Positions 21,424 to 34,289 of a stretch of DNA of 64,000 nt are shown in pieces. The notes under the pieces were generated by a model. It was not told the DNA's origin and did no database searches. It was given only the letters and a program-made list of their open reading frames with translations. The translations under genes and the position numbers were made by a program. The stretch covers positions 155,310,221 to 155,374,220 of the forward strand of contig OZ024930.1 of assembly GCA_964017235.1 (NCBI GenBank), given 5' to 3'. Origin of the DNA: Sabellastarte sp. h YS-2021. Lineage: Eukaryota > Annelida > Polychaeta > Sabellida > Sabellidae. Position 1 is the stretch's first letter. The number at the start of each line of letters is the position of its first letter.

Positions 21424-22165
21424 GAATGCCGAGGAAAAAATTAATTGTAAAGCCCGTGGACAAAATCATGAAAGGCCAATTAATTCTAAATGTGTCAAGA
21501 ACAATACCAGTAATTTAACAGACAATAATGTCAATAAAAGTGCTGAACAAACTGACATTAACTTGCAAATCCTACAAGAACTAAAATCTCTTAGGGGCAG
21601 GATGACAGTGGTCGAACAAAAAGTGAAAATACAGATACAGCAGGGAAGGCGTTAAAAACACAGAGGACAGAGTCGTCACAAAGTGAAGATAATGAAGAGG
21701 AGAACCAGATTTAGACACCAAAAAATTTCATGCTTGATTACCTGACCGGTATAATGAAGGACAGCCAAGATTTTGGCTGGCCCTCTGCTAAGGGGGCACA
21801 TGTAGTGCTGCTTTCAAAATGGAGCAAGATAAAATACAATGGCATGAAACTGCAAAAATTGATAGGGTCAGAAGGGCACATGCCCAGAAGGTCAGTCAAA
21901 ATCCACATCCAAATTATAAAAATCAAAACAAACTAATACCATGTCAATTTTAAAATTTTAAAGGGTACCTGTGGGCAACCAAATGACCATGAGAATGATG
22001 GTCAATTATATCTTCATGCTTGTTCAAACTGTTTTAGTTCAGGAAAACCTCCCCTACCCAGCATGGGAATGCAGGTGTTCAAAAAACGAGTACGGCACTG
22101 CATTGCAGTGCCAAATGTTAATAGAAACAATGAAAGTCAAAAGTGTTTACCAGCAGAATTTTTGT
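21424..22165 (+). pseudogene. DIRS-like Gag remnant, copy D
   Basis: Starts with MPRKKLIV and after several stops reads MLDYLTGIMKDSQDFGWPSA, then a run ending RVRRAHAQ. This parallels copy A MLDYLIALFEDVQDFSW...RRANAQ and copy C RRAHAQ. A Cys-rich tail with LHACSNC (the H-x-C-x2-C of the other copies) follows near 22013-22035. The central WPQE block is deleted and no RT follows, so this is an isolated gag fragment. Confidence 0.7.
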
Positions 22166-23194
22166 AAATAGTAATAAAACTGTTGTATCTAGCTCCATTT
22201 GGAAGCATGATTGGTGGAAAGTCAGTAATATATCTTTTGCACAAGTCGTTAAAATAGCAGTACAGGCAAAAGTACCACTGGCACAAAGTTCAAAGGTATA
22301 AGCCATAAAAGGTTAAAAAACTCAAGTTTTACTACTACAAAAAGCAATCCAAGACTTTATGCTACCAAAAGTAGAACTATTGTACCAATCAAATTCAACC
22401 TAAACAAGGTAACTGTCAGAACAAAGTTGAACTGTGCCAGGATACTAGAGTTAGTACTACACCAAATGTCAAGGTGCATATTTACAGTGATGTAAAGGCA
22501 AATGTTGTGGTTATTTTTCTTTCTTTCAATCATCATCCTGTATTGTTACATTGCAGAAAAGCAATTATAAAGGAAGAACTGTGGCTCACATAAAATGAAT
22601 CTTGAAACGTTTCAATAGGTTATTTTTGAAACATTAATGAGAAGTTCCATGGCTTAATTATTCTGTATAACTAAGATTAATTCTGGGAAATAAAGAACAA
22701 TTCTTTAAAATATAGAATATTTCTTTAAAATATACTTTAAGTTTACTTGAATATGGCCATTAGATTAGCATCTGGGTTCTTTCCATTCTTTGCAATATTC
22801 CCTAGTAATTTGCTCCTGGTTGGTGAATTAGATTAAAATTTCGTTTTAAAATAATGGTTCAATATTCTCGACTTTGGCCCGACTATTGTCTATTTTGAAA
22901 TTAGGACCAAAATCTTTAAAATCGAATAGCCCAGGAAGCAAAACTGGGTAGATCAAGAGATTATTTAACATAAATTGCAAATTTGCTTCCCGACGCCCGA
23001 AGTTAGGAACTTCAGCCCAACTTTTCATAATGACATAAATTCAAATAGTAAAGACCAGGCAGCATTCCAGCATTCCTATTGCCAAAATGTCTATGTATTG
23101 AAAATATACACCAGCCTCTGTTCCAACAAAGCTTGAATTTGGAACCAGGCCTAAAGATATACTACACTCATTTTCTGGACCATTTCTCTTAAGT
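22166..23194. other. Non-coding, AT-rich
   Basis: No gene or recognisable repeat. Short frames lack domain features. Confidence 0.5.
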
Positions 23195-24420
23195 TTTTTT
23201 TTTATTTTTATTTTTTATTTCATAACACAAGAACAAAAAACAAAGGTTTTAGACACAACTATCAAAAATTATATGTTTCAAGATATAAAATTGATTAGTA
23301 TGTTATACTCTATTACACTATTTGGTGAATAATAGACACAAAACACAAATTAAATTTGACAGTTGCCAGTTTGTCCGTTAACATTGACAAAAAAGAATTT
23401 TTCTCTGTACTATCTGTCAAAGATTTATGCTAATGACTAATAAGAAATGAAAACAGTTATGGAATTCCCTCTTGCCAACTTTAATCAGCTTAACGTTCTG
23501 ATTCTTAATAGCTACTTTAAGAAATGAAAAAAGGCATTTACATTTGCCACTGATTTCCTTGGAACGAGTAACAACTGAATGTTCAAATAGTATGCCTGAG
23601 ACACATTGTCATTACAACAACATTTTCATACATCGATAAAGATATTTTTCCAACTTTCCCATCTTTTGTTGAAGATCGCACTGTTTTGTTTAATTTTTGC
23701 TAAATATTTGTGCTCTAAATATCTTCTTTTGATTTCTTTTTGCAAGAAGAAAATGTTTAAAATTTGGTTTGTTTGGAACATTTGTAAATGTAGTATCTGG
23801 TTGATATCAATATAAAATTTAAAGGCCAGTAATTTTGATCAAAATTAGGATATCCAATTATTTTCATGATATTTGTAATATGAAGGCTCATACCAATTTT
23901 ATTCTGAATCCAACATTTGACATTTTTCCAAAGATCTTGTACCTTTGTACACTGAGTAAAGATGTGAATAATAGTTTCTCGCACTTCTTTGCAGAAGCTG
24001 CATAAATTGCAGTCATTTAGTTTTACTTTGTAAAGGTAATCTTTTGTATCTAAAATTCGAAATAAAATTTTATGTTGAAACCAAATTATACTCATTTCTG
24101 ACACGGCCTTAAAACAGCTTTTATATAGATATAACCAGTCACTGGTTTCCTGTGGGATATCTAAATCTGTTGACCACTTTGTTTCACATAAAGGCGGTTT
24201 TGCTTTGTTTTTATCGTTCAATACTTTATAAAAATCTTTACATCCGGGTAGGTTTTGGATGAGTAGCTTCAAATGGAATGGAATATAAGGTTTTCTATGT
24301 TGAAATTTATTTCCCTTCTTATATGTTTCAATAAATGCTCCAATGTCATGCTTCAGTTTGTTGTAGTACAGAAAATTTACCTTAAGATCATATTTTTGTT
24401 CTATTTCTTCCATATTGAAA
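23195..24420 (-). mobile_element. 5'-truncated LINE, 3' end of ORF2
   Basis: On the minus strand the frame 24413-23757 (218 aa) ends a non-LTR retrotransposon polymerase: MSIIWFQHKILFRILDTKDY, then CNLCSFCKEVRETIIHIFTQC, the C-x2-C...H...C zinc-finger-like end found in L1/Tx1-type ORF2 proteins, followed by VQDLWKNV. The left edge on the plus strand is TTTTTTTTTTTATTTTTATT, which on the minus strand is an AATAAA-rich poly(A) tail, so the 3' end is about 23195. RT palm motifs are absent, consistent with 5' truncation. Confidence 0.75.
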
Positions 24421-24571
24421 AATTTGCCACTTTCCTCTTAAGTTGGTGAATCATATAGCAGGAAAAATTTTGGAAAAATAAAATTTCATTATTATCCATA
24501 CACTAGGATGCTTAAACTTTAATAATATGCCGGCAGCTTATTTTTGTTGTAACTGAGGAATAACATTCCTT
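24421..24571. other. Short non-coding stretch upstream of LINE fragment
   Basis: No feature recognised. Confidence 0.3.
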
Positions 24572-24575
24572 TATT

Positions 24576-24739
24576 TCTCCATTTTGAGTATGATATTTAT
24601 GGTGGAAGGTACAATTTTGATCCATATTAGGAAAAATTTATAGAAAGATAATTTTTCTCTCCATTTTGAGTATGATTTTTATGGTGGAAGGTACAATTTT
24701 GATCCATATTAGGAAAAATTTATAGAAAGATAATTTTTC
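24576..24739. repeat. 82-bp tandem duplication
   Basis: Two near-identical copies beginning TCTCCATTTTGAGTATGA at 24576 and 24658 with period 82. Differences are limited to a base or two. Confidence 0.9.
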
Positions 24740-26930
24740 TTATATATATAGTTAGTTTATTATAGTAACATGTATCTCTACAAGTAAATGATACATTTCA
24801 ATAAATACCAAGGTACAATAAATATCCAGCCCTACATGGGCTTATATGTCACTCTAAATATACAATAATGATGAACAGAGTGGGAAATAGAAAATATATA
24901 AAACTATATCTTTCTGTTTTATATTACTGAAATGTCTAGATGCATGATAAATGGGTTACGTATACAGTTTGTGTCTACTCTCTTGCCATAAATCAAATAC
25001 AAATTTACAGACCGATTCAAGTTAGCATTGGATATTATTTCAATAAATTTAGGAATAAGAGATGGCGATTCTAACCTTTTAGTACATTTGAATATTCGGT
25101 CTAATGCAGTCTAGTTCAGGACAGACTAATTCAGGGCTGTTCTTAGGCAAACAGGATGCATCAAATAGTTCTTTCTGTGTTACAGTAAATGAGTTACCAC
25201 AGGAAGTAAGAATATACAGTACAATAACCAACACCAAATTTGTTCACATTCCCTTTTTTTATTGTTTTAAAAGTATGAGTATATCTGTTTACATTGTGAT
25301 ATCACCACTTAAAATAAGCAAACTATGGACATGCTTATCCGGTTTCATTCACTTCTTCCTTTTTAGGTGATCCTCATTCAATATGAAACAATCTGGGAGT
25401 GTCACCCTTTACCAAGACAAGTGTAGACATACCATCGGGGGATAGGTTTTAAATGTTTTATTTTAATTTCATATAATTTATTATTCTTATTCTAACCAAG
25501 TTTTTAAGTGCAAAATTTCAACTCAAATAGAGAAGCTAAGGAAAGACTAACATATTCAAATTTTCAATATCCAGGGACAAGAGAGAGAATACCAGAGATT
25601 TTGACATTTTCTCAAAACCTATTACTGTCCAAGGAAGTAGGTCATACAAGAGGCAATAATTTCTTTGGGGAAATTAGTTTGAGAAGACTAGCTAAACATC
25701 CTACAAAAATAGACTCATGAAAATTTTTTAAAATGCCAATAGGTGATATCCAATATATTTGCAAACTCTTGATAGTGTTTTCACTCATCGAAGTTTGGCC
25801 TTGAATTGAATGCTGAGGCCTGGAATGGGGGGATTATATACACTATCGTGCAGCTTTGGTGTGGTCTTTCTAATCCCATCCCCACTGGAAAGCCATCATA
25901 AGCCTATAGCAAACCCCTTTTTTAATCCTATCTAGACCTTTCCCATCGCAACCCCCCTCCCCCATATTTTGGATCGGGATTGGCTTCTTTTGACATTGCA
26001 TGATTTCATTGTGTTCACCGAGACATTCTTATTTGCTGATTTTAAATCTTTTTCAATGTCGCAAAAGGTATGCGATAGATATGTGAACGAAAAGATGGAC
26101 TCGCAATCAATGTGATGGGTTTGCGATAGGTATTATGACAAGGTTTACAAATGTGAGGTCTGATAAGGATTGGAAAAAGTTTATCTAAATTTTAAACAAT
26201 TTGAAATTATCACAAACTTGGACGATAGCTATAAGATAGGTCTGTGAGCCTCACAATCGCCATGTTAGTGGTTTACAATGAAAAAGATTAAAAAGATTGA
26301 GTTCCTGAATGGAAAATAATTGGGATCGTATGTCAATCACAGAGGAGGATGTCAATAATGGAAAAGCCCCACAAGGGGCGGCAACTTCCGCTTATCACAA
26401 GTAGTCTTTTCACAGACAATTAACAATACTGAGGTATATTTCAACTTAATTTGTTTCAGTATATCATCGTTAATCAATCTTTAGTATTTTCATCATTACT
26501 AGCATCATGCAGACTTATTATGGTAAACTGCTGTTTGAAGGTGTTTGATAATTAATCAGTATTACAAAAGTATTTAAAATCAATCCCAATTCATTGTGTT
26601 GTACCTTCATAGAAATTTGTGCTTTCCAAGATTTTTTCCCAATCTTTTCAGACATTTGATATAATTATATTACAAGTTTATTTGTAAAATTAGTTACTAC
26701 CCCTAACAATAGTATAATAGGCATCATTAGGAAGAAAGCCTACCAGTAAATATTGCAATAAAAACTGAGCAAAAGAAACAGGAAGGAAATTATGTCTCTG
26801 TTTAAAAGAGGATAATATTTTTTTTTAATGCTGGTCCATTGATTTTTAGTATTTGCATGTGAGTTTGCTGCTAATTATGGCCATGAGAGTGCTTTGACAA
26901 AGTATTTTTAAGTGTTTTAACCATAGGTAT
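24740..26930. other. Non-coding region
   Basis: No gene supported. Short frames such as 25104-25370 have no recognisable domain or codon pattern. Confidence 0.5.
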
Positions 26931-27365
26931 TAACTTTGCTAACTTGTGGGAACGAGTTAGTATCTTGTGGTAACGATTTTCTAACTTGTGGGAATGACTT
27001 GCTAACGACTTAGTATCTTGTGGTAACGACTTTCTATCTTGTGGTAATGACTTGCTAACTTGCTGACTTTCTATATTGTGGGAACGACTTTCTAGCTTGT
27101 GGGAACAACTTACTTTCTTGTGGGAACGACTTGCTAACTTGTGGTAGCAACTTGCTAACTTGTGGGAACGACTTTCTGTCTTGTGGTAACGACTTGCTAA
27201 CTTGTGGGAACGACCTGGTAACTTGTGGGAACAACTTTGCTAACTTGTGGGAACGAGTTAGTATCTTGTGGTAACGATTTTTTTCTAACTTGTGGGAACG
27301 ACTTGCTAACTTGTGGGAATGACTTCCTATTTTGTTGGAACGACTTACTGTCTCGTGGTAATGAG
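26931..27365 (+). repeat. Minisatellite, 21-22 bp unit
   Basis: About 18-20 imperfect units of the form CTAACTTGTGGGAACGACTTG, with GTATCTTGTGGTAACGA variants. A longer phrase, TTTGCTAACTTGTGGGAACG followed by AGTTAGTATCTTGTGGTAACG, occurs near both 26936 and 27236, so a multi-unit segment was itself duplicated. Confidence 0.95.
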
Positions 27366-29470
27366 ATTAAAAAATGACAGGAAAACAGTTCTACGTCCCT
27401 TCCTTGGTTCTGTAGTTATTACACTCTTTACAGGAATTTATTTCATGGAAATTGTTAAAAATGCAAAGTTTGCAGGAGAATTACCATAAGAACTTAGATG
27501 GGTGTTTTTTTTATTTTATTTTTCAATTGCTAAAGGACATATTGCTCTCAATACAATTTATAATTAACAGTAGGAGAAATAAATACGTTTTATCACCTAA
27601 TTAATGTTGTGAGTAGTTACAGGTAATTCAATAAAAGTAAATATTACAGGAAGAACCTTCAGCAAAAAGTATTGTGTCAATTCATTTTCTATTATTTCAT
27701 AAGATGTTAAATATTAATATTGACCTTAGAATCTATTATTAAAGATATTAATAATTTTAATAAATAACTTATTCTTCATCACACACACTGTGGTACAGAA
27801 CCCTGTCAACATGTGTTTAATGGCAGTCAATAAAGTGATAGCATGGGGTGGGGCACTCAGCAGAAGTCAGATTTTTGCGTGGGGAGTCAGAATTATGGCT
27901 CGCCTTTGCAAGAAATTGACTCCCCAAAAGATCAAAGGATAGGAGTTAGAAATTGAGAGGAGTCATCTCACACTATACCGGGAGTAACCCAGATTTTGGC
28001 CATCCAGAATCTTCCAGTGGTTGTCTACAGGCTATCTTGTACAACCAGCATCATCTTTCATGGTTTTCTAATTGTCCTTGGCTTTCCATGGGAAAACATC
28101 GGCCTGTTAAAATAGATTGAACATTATTTAGAATTTCCACACGGATTAGAAAAAATGCCACCTGCTGTTTACAACGGTTTGGGAGTACAAACAGTCACCA
28201 CAAACAGTGCCATCAAGGGTGACAAAGCATCCCACATTAACCATGGAAACACCACATCCAGCATGAAAAAGGCCACCATAATTCACAAGTCAATCAAATG
28301 GACTCATATCATGGTCACTCTGGATCACTCACAGGTTGATTGCTGGAGATGTATGTCAAACTTGGCAGACTACCTTTGATCCTTGCACTTGGTGTTATTA
28401 TGTCTAGGTATAAATATTGACACGTGGACCAGGTCCCACGCTCACAGGTTTCATTCATTACATTGAGTAAGTGTGTTGACAACTTCTGTTACTGCATGTA
28501 GACCACTGTAATTCTTGGCATGATTGGTTCCTCTTCAGTTTTCTTTTCTCCTCAGAAGGACATAAAATTAATCCATTTAGAGCCCCCATATCTTCCAGAA
28601 ACAGTTTAATAGCTACGTGATTAAACTATGAAATTAAATATCCACTCAAAACAAAAGACCACATTGGCCCCAACAAATAGTTAACCTCACACAACCGCAC
28701 ATTGCTATACCACTTGGACCATATACAAATAAACCAAAATTACATACAAGTTCAATTTAATAGAATCACAATTTTATGTGTAAAAGATTAAAACTCTAGT
28801 CCCCCAAGAATTTGAATTGGTATGTGAAATAGTTACAAAAGTAAACAACCCTTCGAACCCTTCACCCCAAAATATTTTGAAATATATTTTGAACCCTGAT
28901 TTCTCATGTACAAGACAGACACTTTTTTTCTTTTGGAATAAAAGATGGAGTTCATTTTAGTGTATAACTGCAGGGGAATAATAGATTGTGCAGCATGCAA
29001 AATCACAAAAAAGGAACATGATAATATTTTCTCTTTTTTTCAATTTTAGTAAATTATATTAATTCTGATGTAAATTATAATATATATATATTGATTACAA
29101 TTTTGTATCATCTCGAATGACCATATGGTGCAGAAGGGTGACCATTAGGTCTGGGAGGGGAGGTAGACAGTACCTGGGCAGGCGCCAGGGTATATTGGAA
29201 TCAAGGACCCACCATGAACAGGATTCAGAAAGGATGTCTGAGCAACAAACAACGTCACTTGGCACAAGACACAGTAGGTCTGCGTTTTATACAGGACTGC
29301 CTGGAGCATATTTTAAGTATTGCAATTCCTCCTTTATCCCCAGATCTGTTGATCACAGCAAGTGGTCATCTGGGAACAGTGGGGTGTCTCTATGGATCAC
29401 AGATCCTTAACTGCTAATAAGGTTTCATACATGTGTGTAATTACATTGGTTGTCACAATACCATGAATTT
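27366..29470. other. Non-coding region
   Basis: No gene recognised. 28155-28379 is an open frame (MPPAVYNGLG start) without a domain I can name. 29041-29100 is strongly AT-rich. Confidence 0.45.
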
Positions 29471-29600
29471 ACATGTGTCAGTGTCACTGAAAGTAAATAA
29501 CCAAAGCATTTATAATGATCTATAATGATAAATACAATGAATTAATCATGTGTCAGTGTCACTGAAAGTAAATAACCAAAGCATTTATAATGATACATAA
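29471..29600. repeat. Direct duplication, about 50 bp, period about 76
   Basis: CATGTGTCAGTGTCACTGAA followed by AGTAAATAACCAAAGCATTT appears twice, near 29472 and 29548, with a diverged linker. Confidence 0.85.
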
Positions 29601-30444
29601 CGTAAAGTCAATAAAATATTACATATTAATGGCTAATTTATGGGGGATGGATTTCTCAACAGAAATATACAATATTGTGTCAACCTGTGTGTCACAATCA
29701 CACTCCCCATTTTTATGAATGGAAACAATAAGACTGACGATCTGTAAGATTAAGATCTGGACTACATTTTCAGTACCGTCAAAATTCACATTCGAGACAG
29801 TGGAACAGCAGTATAAGATTTAGCAAGAGTCGCTGATGAAAAATGTTATGAAGTGGCACAAGGGTCTGGGAGCAAATACTTATCTGAAGGTATATTTCAC
29901 CTTCATTATTATATATTCACCTATATAATGTACATTATTTGACATCAATTTCTCAAAATAAAAATATTCTATTTCCATTAGAGCAAGTGTTGACAATACC
30001 GAATTCTATTTCTCTGGTTCTAATTGAATTTGTTTTCCATTACTCAAAAACCTCTCACAAGGGATTAACTGCTGGTTTAAATGCATTTGCTGTGTGTCAG
30101 AAGTGCTCAATGTTAATACCATGCACTGCAGCTGGGGCCCTAAGTTGGATAAATGAAACAGTCATTGCCATTTCAGTTTTTTAAACAGTATGTTATAAAT
30201 GTATTTCTTTGCAATTTGTAGAAATATCTTTTTCTGGTAACCTTGTTGCAAGCCGACATATTTATTTTAAATAATTTTTTCCAGTGTCTAGACCAGAGTT
30301 CATAGCCACTAAAATTCTTATTCTAAGGGTAATATTTTGTAATTCCTAAGATATTTGAAAATTTCTTGGGAAAATAATAACAAATTCTGAAATCAGTACT
30401 TTTTTCAGGTAGTATAACGGGTGGCATATATCAATATAAAACTA
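29601..30444. other. Non-coding region
   Basis: No gene supported. The 29939-30184 frame has no recognised domain. Confidence 0.4.
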
Positions 30445-31640
30445 TCGTTTGTTGAATATTTCCCTGGTTACTGATGATTCATTCTGTGAAGATCTTCTGA
30501 GCAACCAGTCTTTTGGTTGTGAGACTCATTTAGGACCGGCAACAGAACGTGTGGAACTGGTGACAGTCCATAGGGGACATGCAACAAACTTTTTAACCTC
30601 ATGCCAGCTTGCTTCCAAATTTAAAGAGTTTGCTAAGAAAGAAAATGTCTCAAGGCCACTGGGTAGAAACATTGATATGGTGATGTCATGTTAAGAGCTC
30701 CTACAGTTCACAGAGTTGGAGGCACAGGCCAAACTTAGCCACCAAAACTTCATGAGGATGACCCCAGAATTCTTTGAAAATCTTTGACAAGAATCAAATC
30801 CCATATAAAGGCTTGACTTTCAACTTCCATGTGCCTTTGATTGCTGGATTGAAGTTACAACTAACTCTGAGGCACCTCGCCTCCATAGAAACCTACATAT
30901 CATTAGCCTTTCGTTTCTGGGTTGAAAGGTCAAGCATCAGATTTGTACCCAAAGTGTGCAGAGCCATCTAGGATCAAATTCCAGCAAGACAGGGCTTGCC
31001 TCACCACTCCTAATGAACTGCTTCATGGAAATGGAGTTTAAGAACCAGATGAAATGATCTGCATGCAATGAACAGCACACACCAAACTTTTTAAGCGTGA
31101 ACCTCGGTAGAGCCTATGGTTCTACAGATCAGTTGGTGTTTTTTGTCTCCAGACTTTCATGAATTGTGTCTTATACGGAAGTTGTGGCATGGCCACAATG
31201 GCTGTGTTTTACAGAAGTTAAACGGTGATGGGCTACGTTAGTACTTGGATGGGTTACCGCTTCAGTGCACTGCTCATGTTTCTGATGGCTTTGCGCTTGC
31301 ACTGGGGGACCAAAACCCCTTTGGGCCTTGTTTACATCAGGAAACACAAGAACTTTCACAGTAAATATTGTAATTATAAGTGATCTTTCTCTTTTGTGTT
31401 ATGGCTGTTGTAAATCTGGATTATAAATTTATCTGGGCGGATATTGGCACATCCGTTTGAGATGCACAAGTGTTCAATGTCTGTAAATTAAAGGCCAGAA
31501 TGGAGGATGGGTGCCTTGTTCTTCCAGGTGGACCAGAGATACACTTCATTCTATCAAATGACGTGTTTATCGTACAGATTTACATTCTGAAAGCCTACTC
31601 AAGTTGCAAAGGTAAGGGAGAATTTAAGAGAGGGGGAGCA
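30445..31640 (+). pseudogene. Decayed PIF/Harbinger transposase (HARBI1-like)
   Basis: Scattered frames spell parts of a Harbinger DDE nuclease: HQNFMRMTPEFFENL (about 30740-30785), then VPLIAGLKLQLTLRHLAS and LAFRFWVERSSIRFVPKVC (30831-30965), and downstream AQVFNVCKLKARMEDGCL with GPEIHFILSNDVF (31470-31575), which corresponds to the region of the third catalytic Asp. Stops and frame changes are frequent and a 5S-like sequence lies between the two parts. No ends were found. A distinct family member is present at 36061-38835. Confidence 0.7.
31186..31290 (+). repeat. 5S rRNA-like sequence (pseudogene or 5S-derived SINE head)
   Basis: AGAAGTTAAACGG, then GTTAGTACTTGGATGGG and TTACCGC, match the internal control region of eukaryotic 5S rRNA (GAAGTTAAGC..., GGTTAGTACTTGGATGGG, GACCGCC) in the right order and spacing. 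The 5' third and the 3' end are poor, so this is not a functional 5S gene. It could be a 5S pseudogene or the head of a SINE3-type element. Confidence 0.6.
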
Positions 31641-32479
31641 GTAACTATAGTTCCAAAGCCAGGGGGTGGTGAAAAATGCATTTCGAATATTGGCATACCG
31701 ATTCTGATTGCTTTTGACTGCATTGAAAGATGAGCAACCAACTGTTTTAGGTCCTAACCTGCAAGGCTATGGCCGAGAGTAGAGCAGACCAGGAGGAAGT
31801 CATCCCTTGGGCAGGAGCCAAAATTTCATTGGAGATGAGGACCAAGGAGACTGATGCAGAAATCCCTGAAGAGCAATCAAATGCAGAGGCACTACTTTTC
31901 CAAACTACTTTTTCAAATATATGATAGGATAATCATATCTGATAATCATATTAAATAACTTAAACTTAACCCTTACCCTTAACACCACACATGTAACACA
32001 TTCACTGTGGCTGTTTGCTCACCCTCACCACCCCTTAAACATGCACACTATGTAACGAGTGCTTGCTATTCTGTCCCCAGCATGTCTATATGCTTCAGGC
32101 ACCTCTGGATTGAAATTAATATGGAATTGACCCGCTGGCTCGGGAGCTTCTACAACTTCTCCCTTCTCTTCTTTTCTCTTTATGGTACTTTTTTTAAAAA
32201 GGCCAGTCAAAAAGGGTATATTACCTGTCGCCAGGTTTTTGAATCCTTTTTACTACTAAGTTCATATGACACTAACACTCTCATGTAGCAATGAGCATGT
32301 ATACCCATACGCTAAAGTAAGCATGTGCTTAAAATCCAATCTTTTGAAAAGAAGATTGAACCAAGATCACACATTTTCAAATTCAAGCATTAGCCTCTTC
32401 CTGGCATTGCCAGACGTTTTGGTACAATTTGATTTCAATTAAAGGTTCTTTTTTGAGGTCAATTGCATCATTTTCTTTT
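31641..32479. other. Non-coding region
   Basis: No gene recognised. A short tail of plus-strand frame near 31740-31920 could be the extreme end of the decayed Harbinger element. Confidence 0.4.
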
Positions 32480-32810
32480 AACCAAAAACCATAGACCACC
32501 AGATAGAAACCATGAGACCAATGTACAAAGTAAAGTTGCAAACTGAAACGTTGTGTTTATTTGGTATTTTACACCAGTAGGGTCAGGAGCCCTTTTACAT
32601 TAATTAGTGTACTCAGTCAATAACAGACATGTAGAGATGCATGATGTAGTGGTTAGTTTCCAGAAGACAGAACATCACAGACTCTTACGCACCCTAATAC
32701 CAGGAACTTCATCAACAAAATACTATTAATGCATGAGTTTCTCGTTAATGGAAGGCCACAGAAAATGAATCAGAAAGGCAATGTGTCTTTTGAAGTATCT
32801 TGTAGAGTGG
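32480..32810 (+). repeat. Dispersed repeat R, copy 1
   Basis: Aligns with 40230-40830 in the same orientation. Shared blocks: ACATTAATTAGTGTACTC, AATAACAGAC.TGTAGAGAT and TTAATGGAAGGCCACAGAA. No coding signal, so it is probably an unclassified non-autonomous element. Confidence 0.75.
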
Positions 32811-34289
32811 ACATTCCCTTTTCTGGCAGAGTTTGTGCGTTGTTTCTGTCTTGATAATTTTGAGAAAAAGACTTGTTGGTAAATGTTACTTGGGTTTGAC
32901 AAAGAAGTTTGCAGATATATTATTGTACATATCTACATAACAACATTAATGTTCATGTTTATATACCTTAAAGTAGTTGTGTAGAGTTAAATTTCCCCAA
33001 ACAGCAGTAGACTTATATTCTTATTTTTTAATTCTAAAAAAAGCTAGCAATAACCCGTGATATTTGCCTAAGCCAGAAATTTTGAAAGTGAAGATATACT
33101 GAAGCATTTAAAGCATCCTACCCTGAGCTAACATGATCTATAGTAGTAAGATTAATGTGATCATTTTTATCCGTGGACCTTTTTGTCTGTTTTTGACTTA
33201 TTTTGTAGATTTATGTAAATTCGTGATGTTTATATTTTATAAACTCAGTAATTTCGTGCAGCTAATACTTTTTACAGCTGGCTCTGGTACTCTCAGAGAC
33301 ACAAACCCAAAAATCTTCATTGACAATATATCAAGTACATCAGATAGAATATTTAGCTGTTGGCAGTTAAGCCAGTATTTTCTGTATTATAAAACATATT
33401 TTGTCACTGTTAGAATTAGACAATTTCAGTTTATTTCAAAATGTTATTTTAATTGAAACAAACTTCCATTTATTGTCACTTTTAGATATACTGCTTGCCA
33501 GTATAATTACAGCCAGTTGCAGCCAAATAACCAGCATCGTTAGAGGCAATAAATGACCTTATTTCTATCTGATTGATGAAATACAATATATCATAAAATA
33601 TGAGCTAACCTTGATCATACATAATTAAAACAGTTTATGTTTACCTTAGTCTTGAAAGGTTTAACAATTTTCATACTTCTATCAAAAACCGCCTAATGAA
33701 AGCATTTTGTGAAATTGTATCTCAATTAATTCAACCCTGGGTAACACCAAGCCCGCGTGTTAATTAAACTGTAACCAAAAGATGTAGGATGTTGAATACT
33801 TGAACACAAAATTACTCTGTTAATTTTTAAAGTTTTTACTATATCCCCGAAATGTGTGCTGGTTGATTTAAATAAATAAAAATGGTTGACAAATACATTT
33901 CTTGGGCAATCTCAACAATTTTTTCAGTCTGAGTCACGTGTTAAGGATTGGCAAATAATAATCACTCTTATTCCCTTGAGCCCCACAATATGTTTACTAT
34001 TTAAAGTCCGTCATCTAAAAGGTATGGAACATAGTTCTATTTAGCACAGGTTATAATTATTTGTAATACTATCAGAGCTTTCTGTTCAAGTATCAGCCAT
34101 CAGTTCTCTACAATATCCTCAATGTTAACATCATCATAGTCCTCTATGTTAGAAAGAGACAAACTGGTGATTATTGTGATGGCTATCTTTGTAAATATCT
34201 AACCTCAAGAGTTTCAGAATCAAAGATCATCCAAGTTAGTTTTCCAAAAAAAAAAAAAAAAACAATTGTATGAAGCTTCTTCTCTGTAT
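32811..34289. other. Non-coding, AT-rich
   Basis: No gene supported. A run of 18 or more A residues lies at about 34244-34262, just left of the Tigger remnant. Confidence 0.45.

Noticed and set aside
26931..27365. CRISPR-like array
   Set aside because: Units are contiguous imperfect repeats without unique spacers in an animal-type genome; a minisatellite.
32007..32288. Plus-strand 93-aa frame with hydrophobic stretch
   Set aside because: No signal peptide logic, family match or splice sites, and an equally long antisense frame overlaps it.
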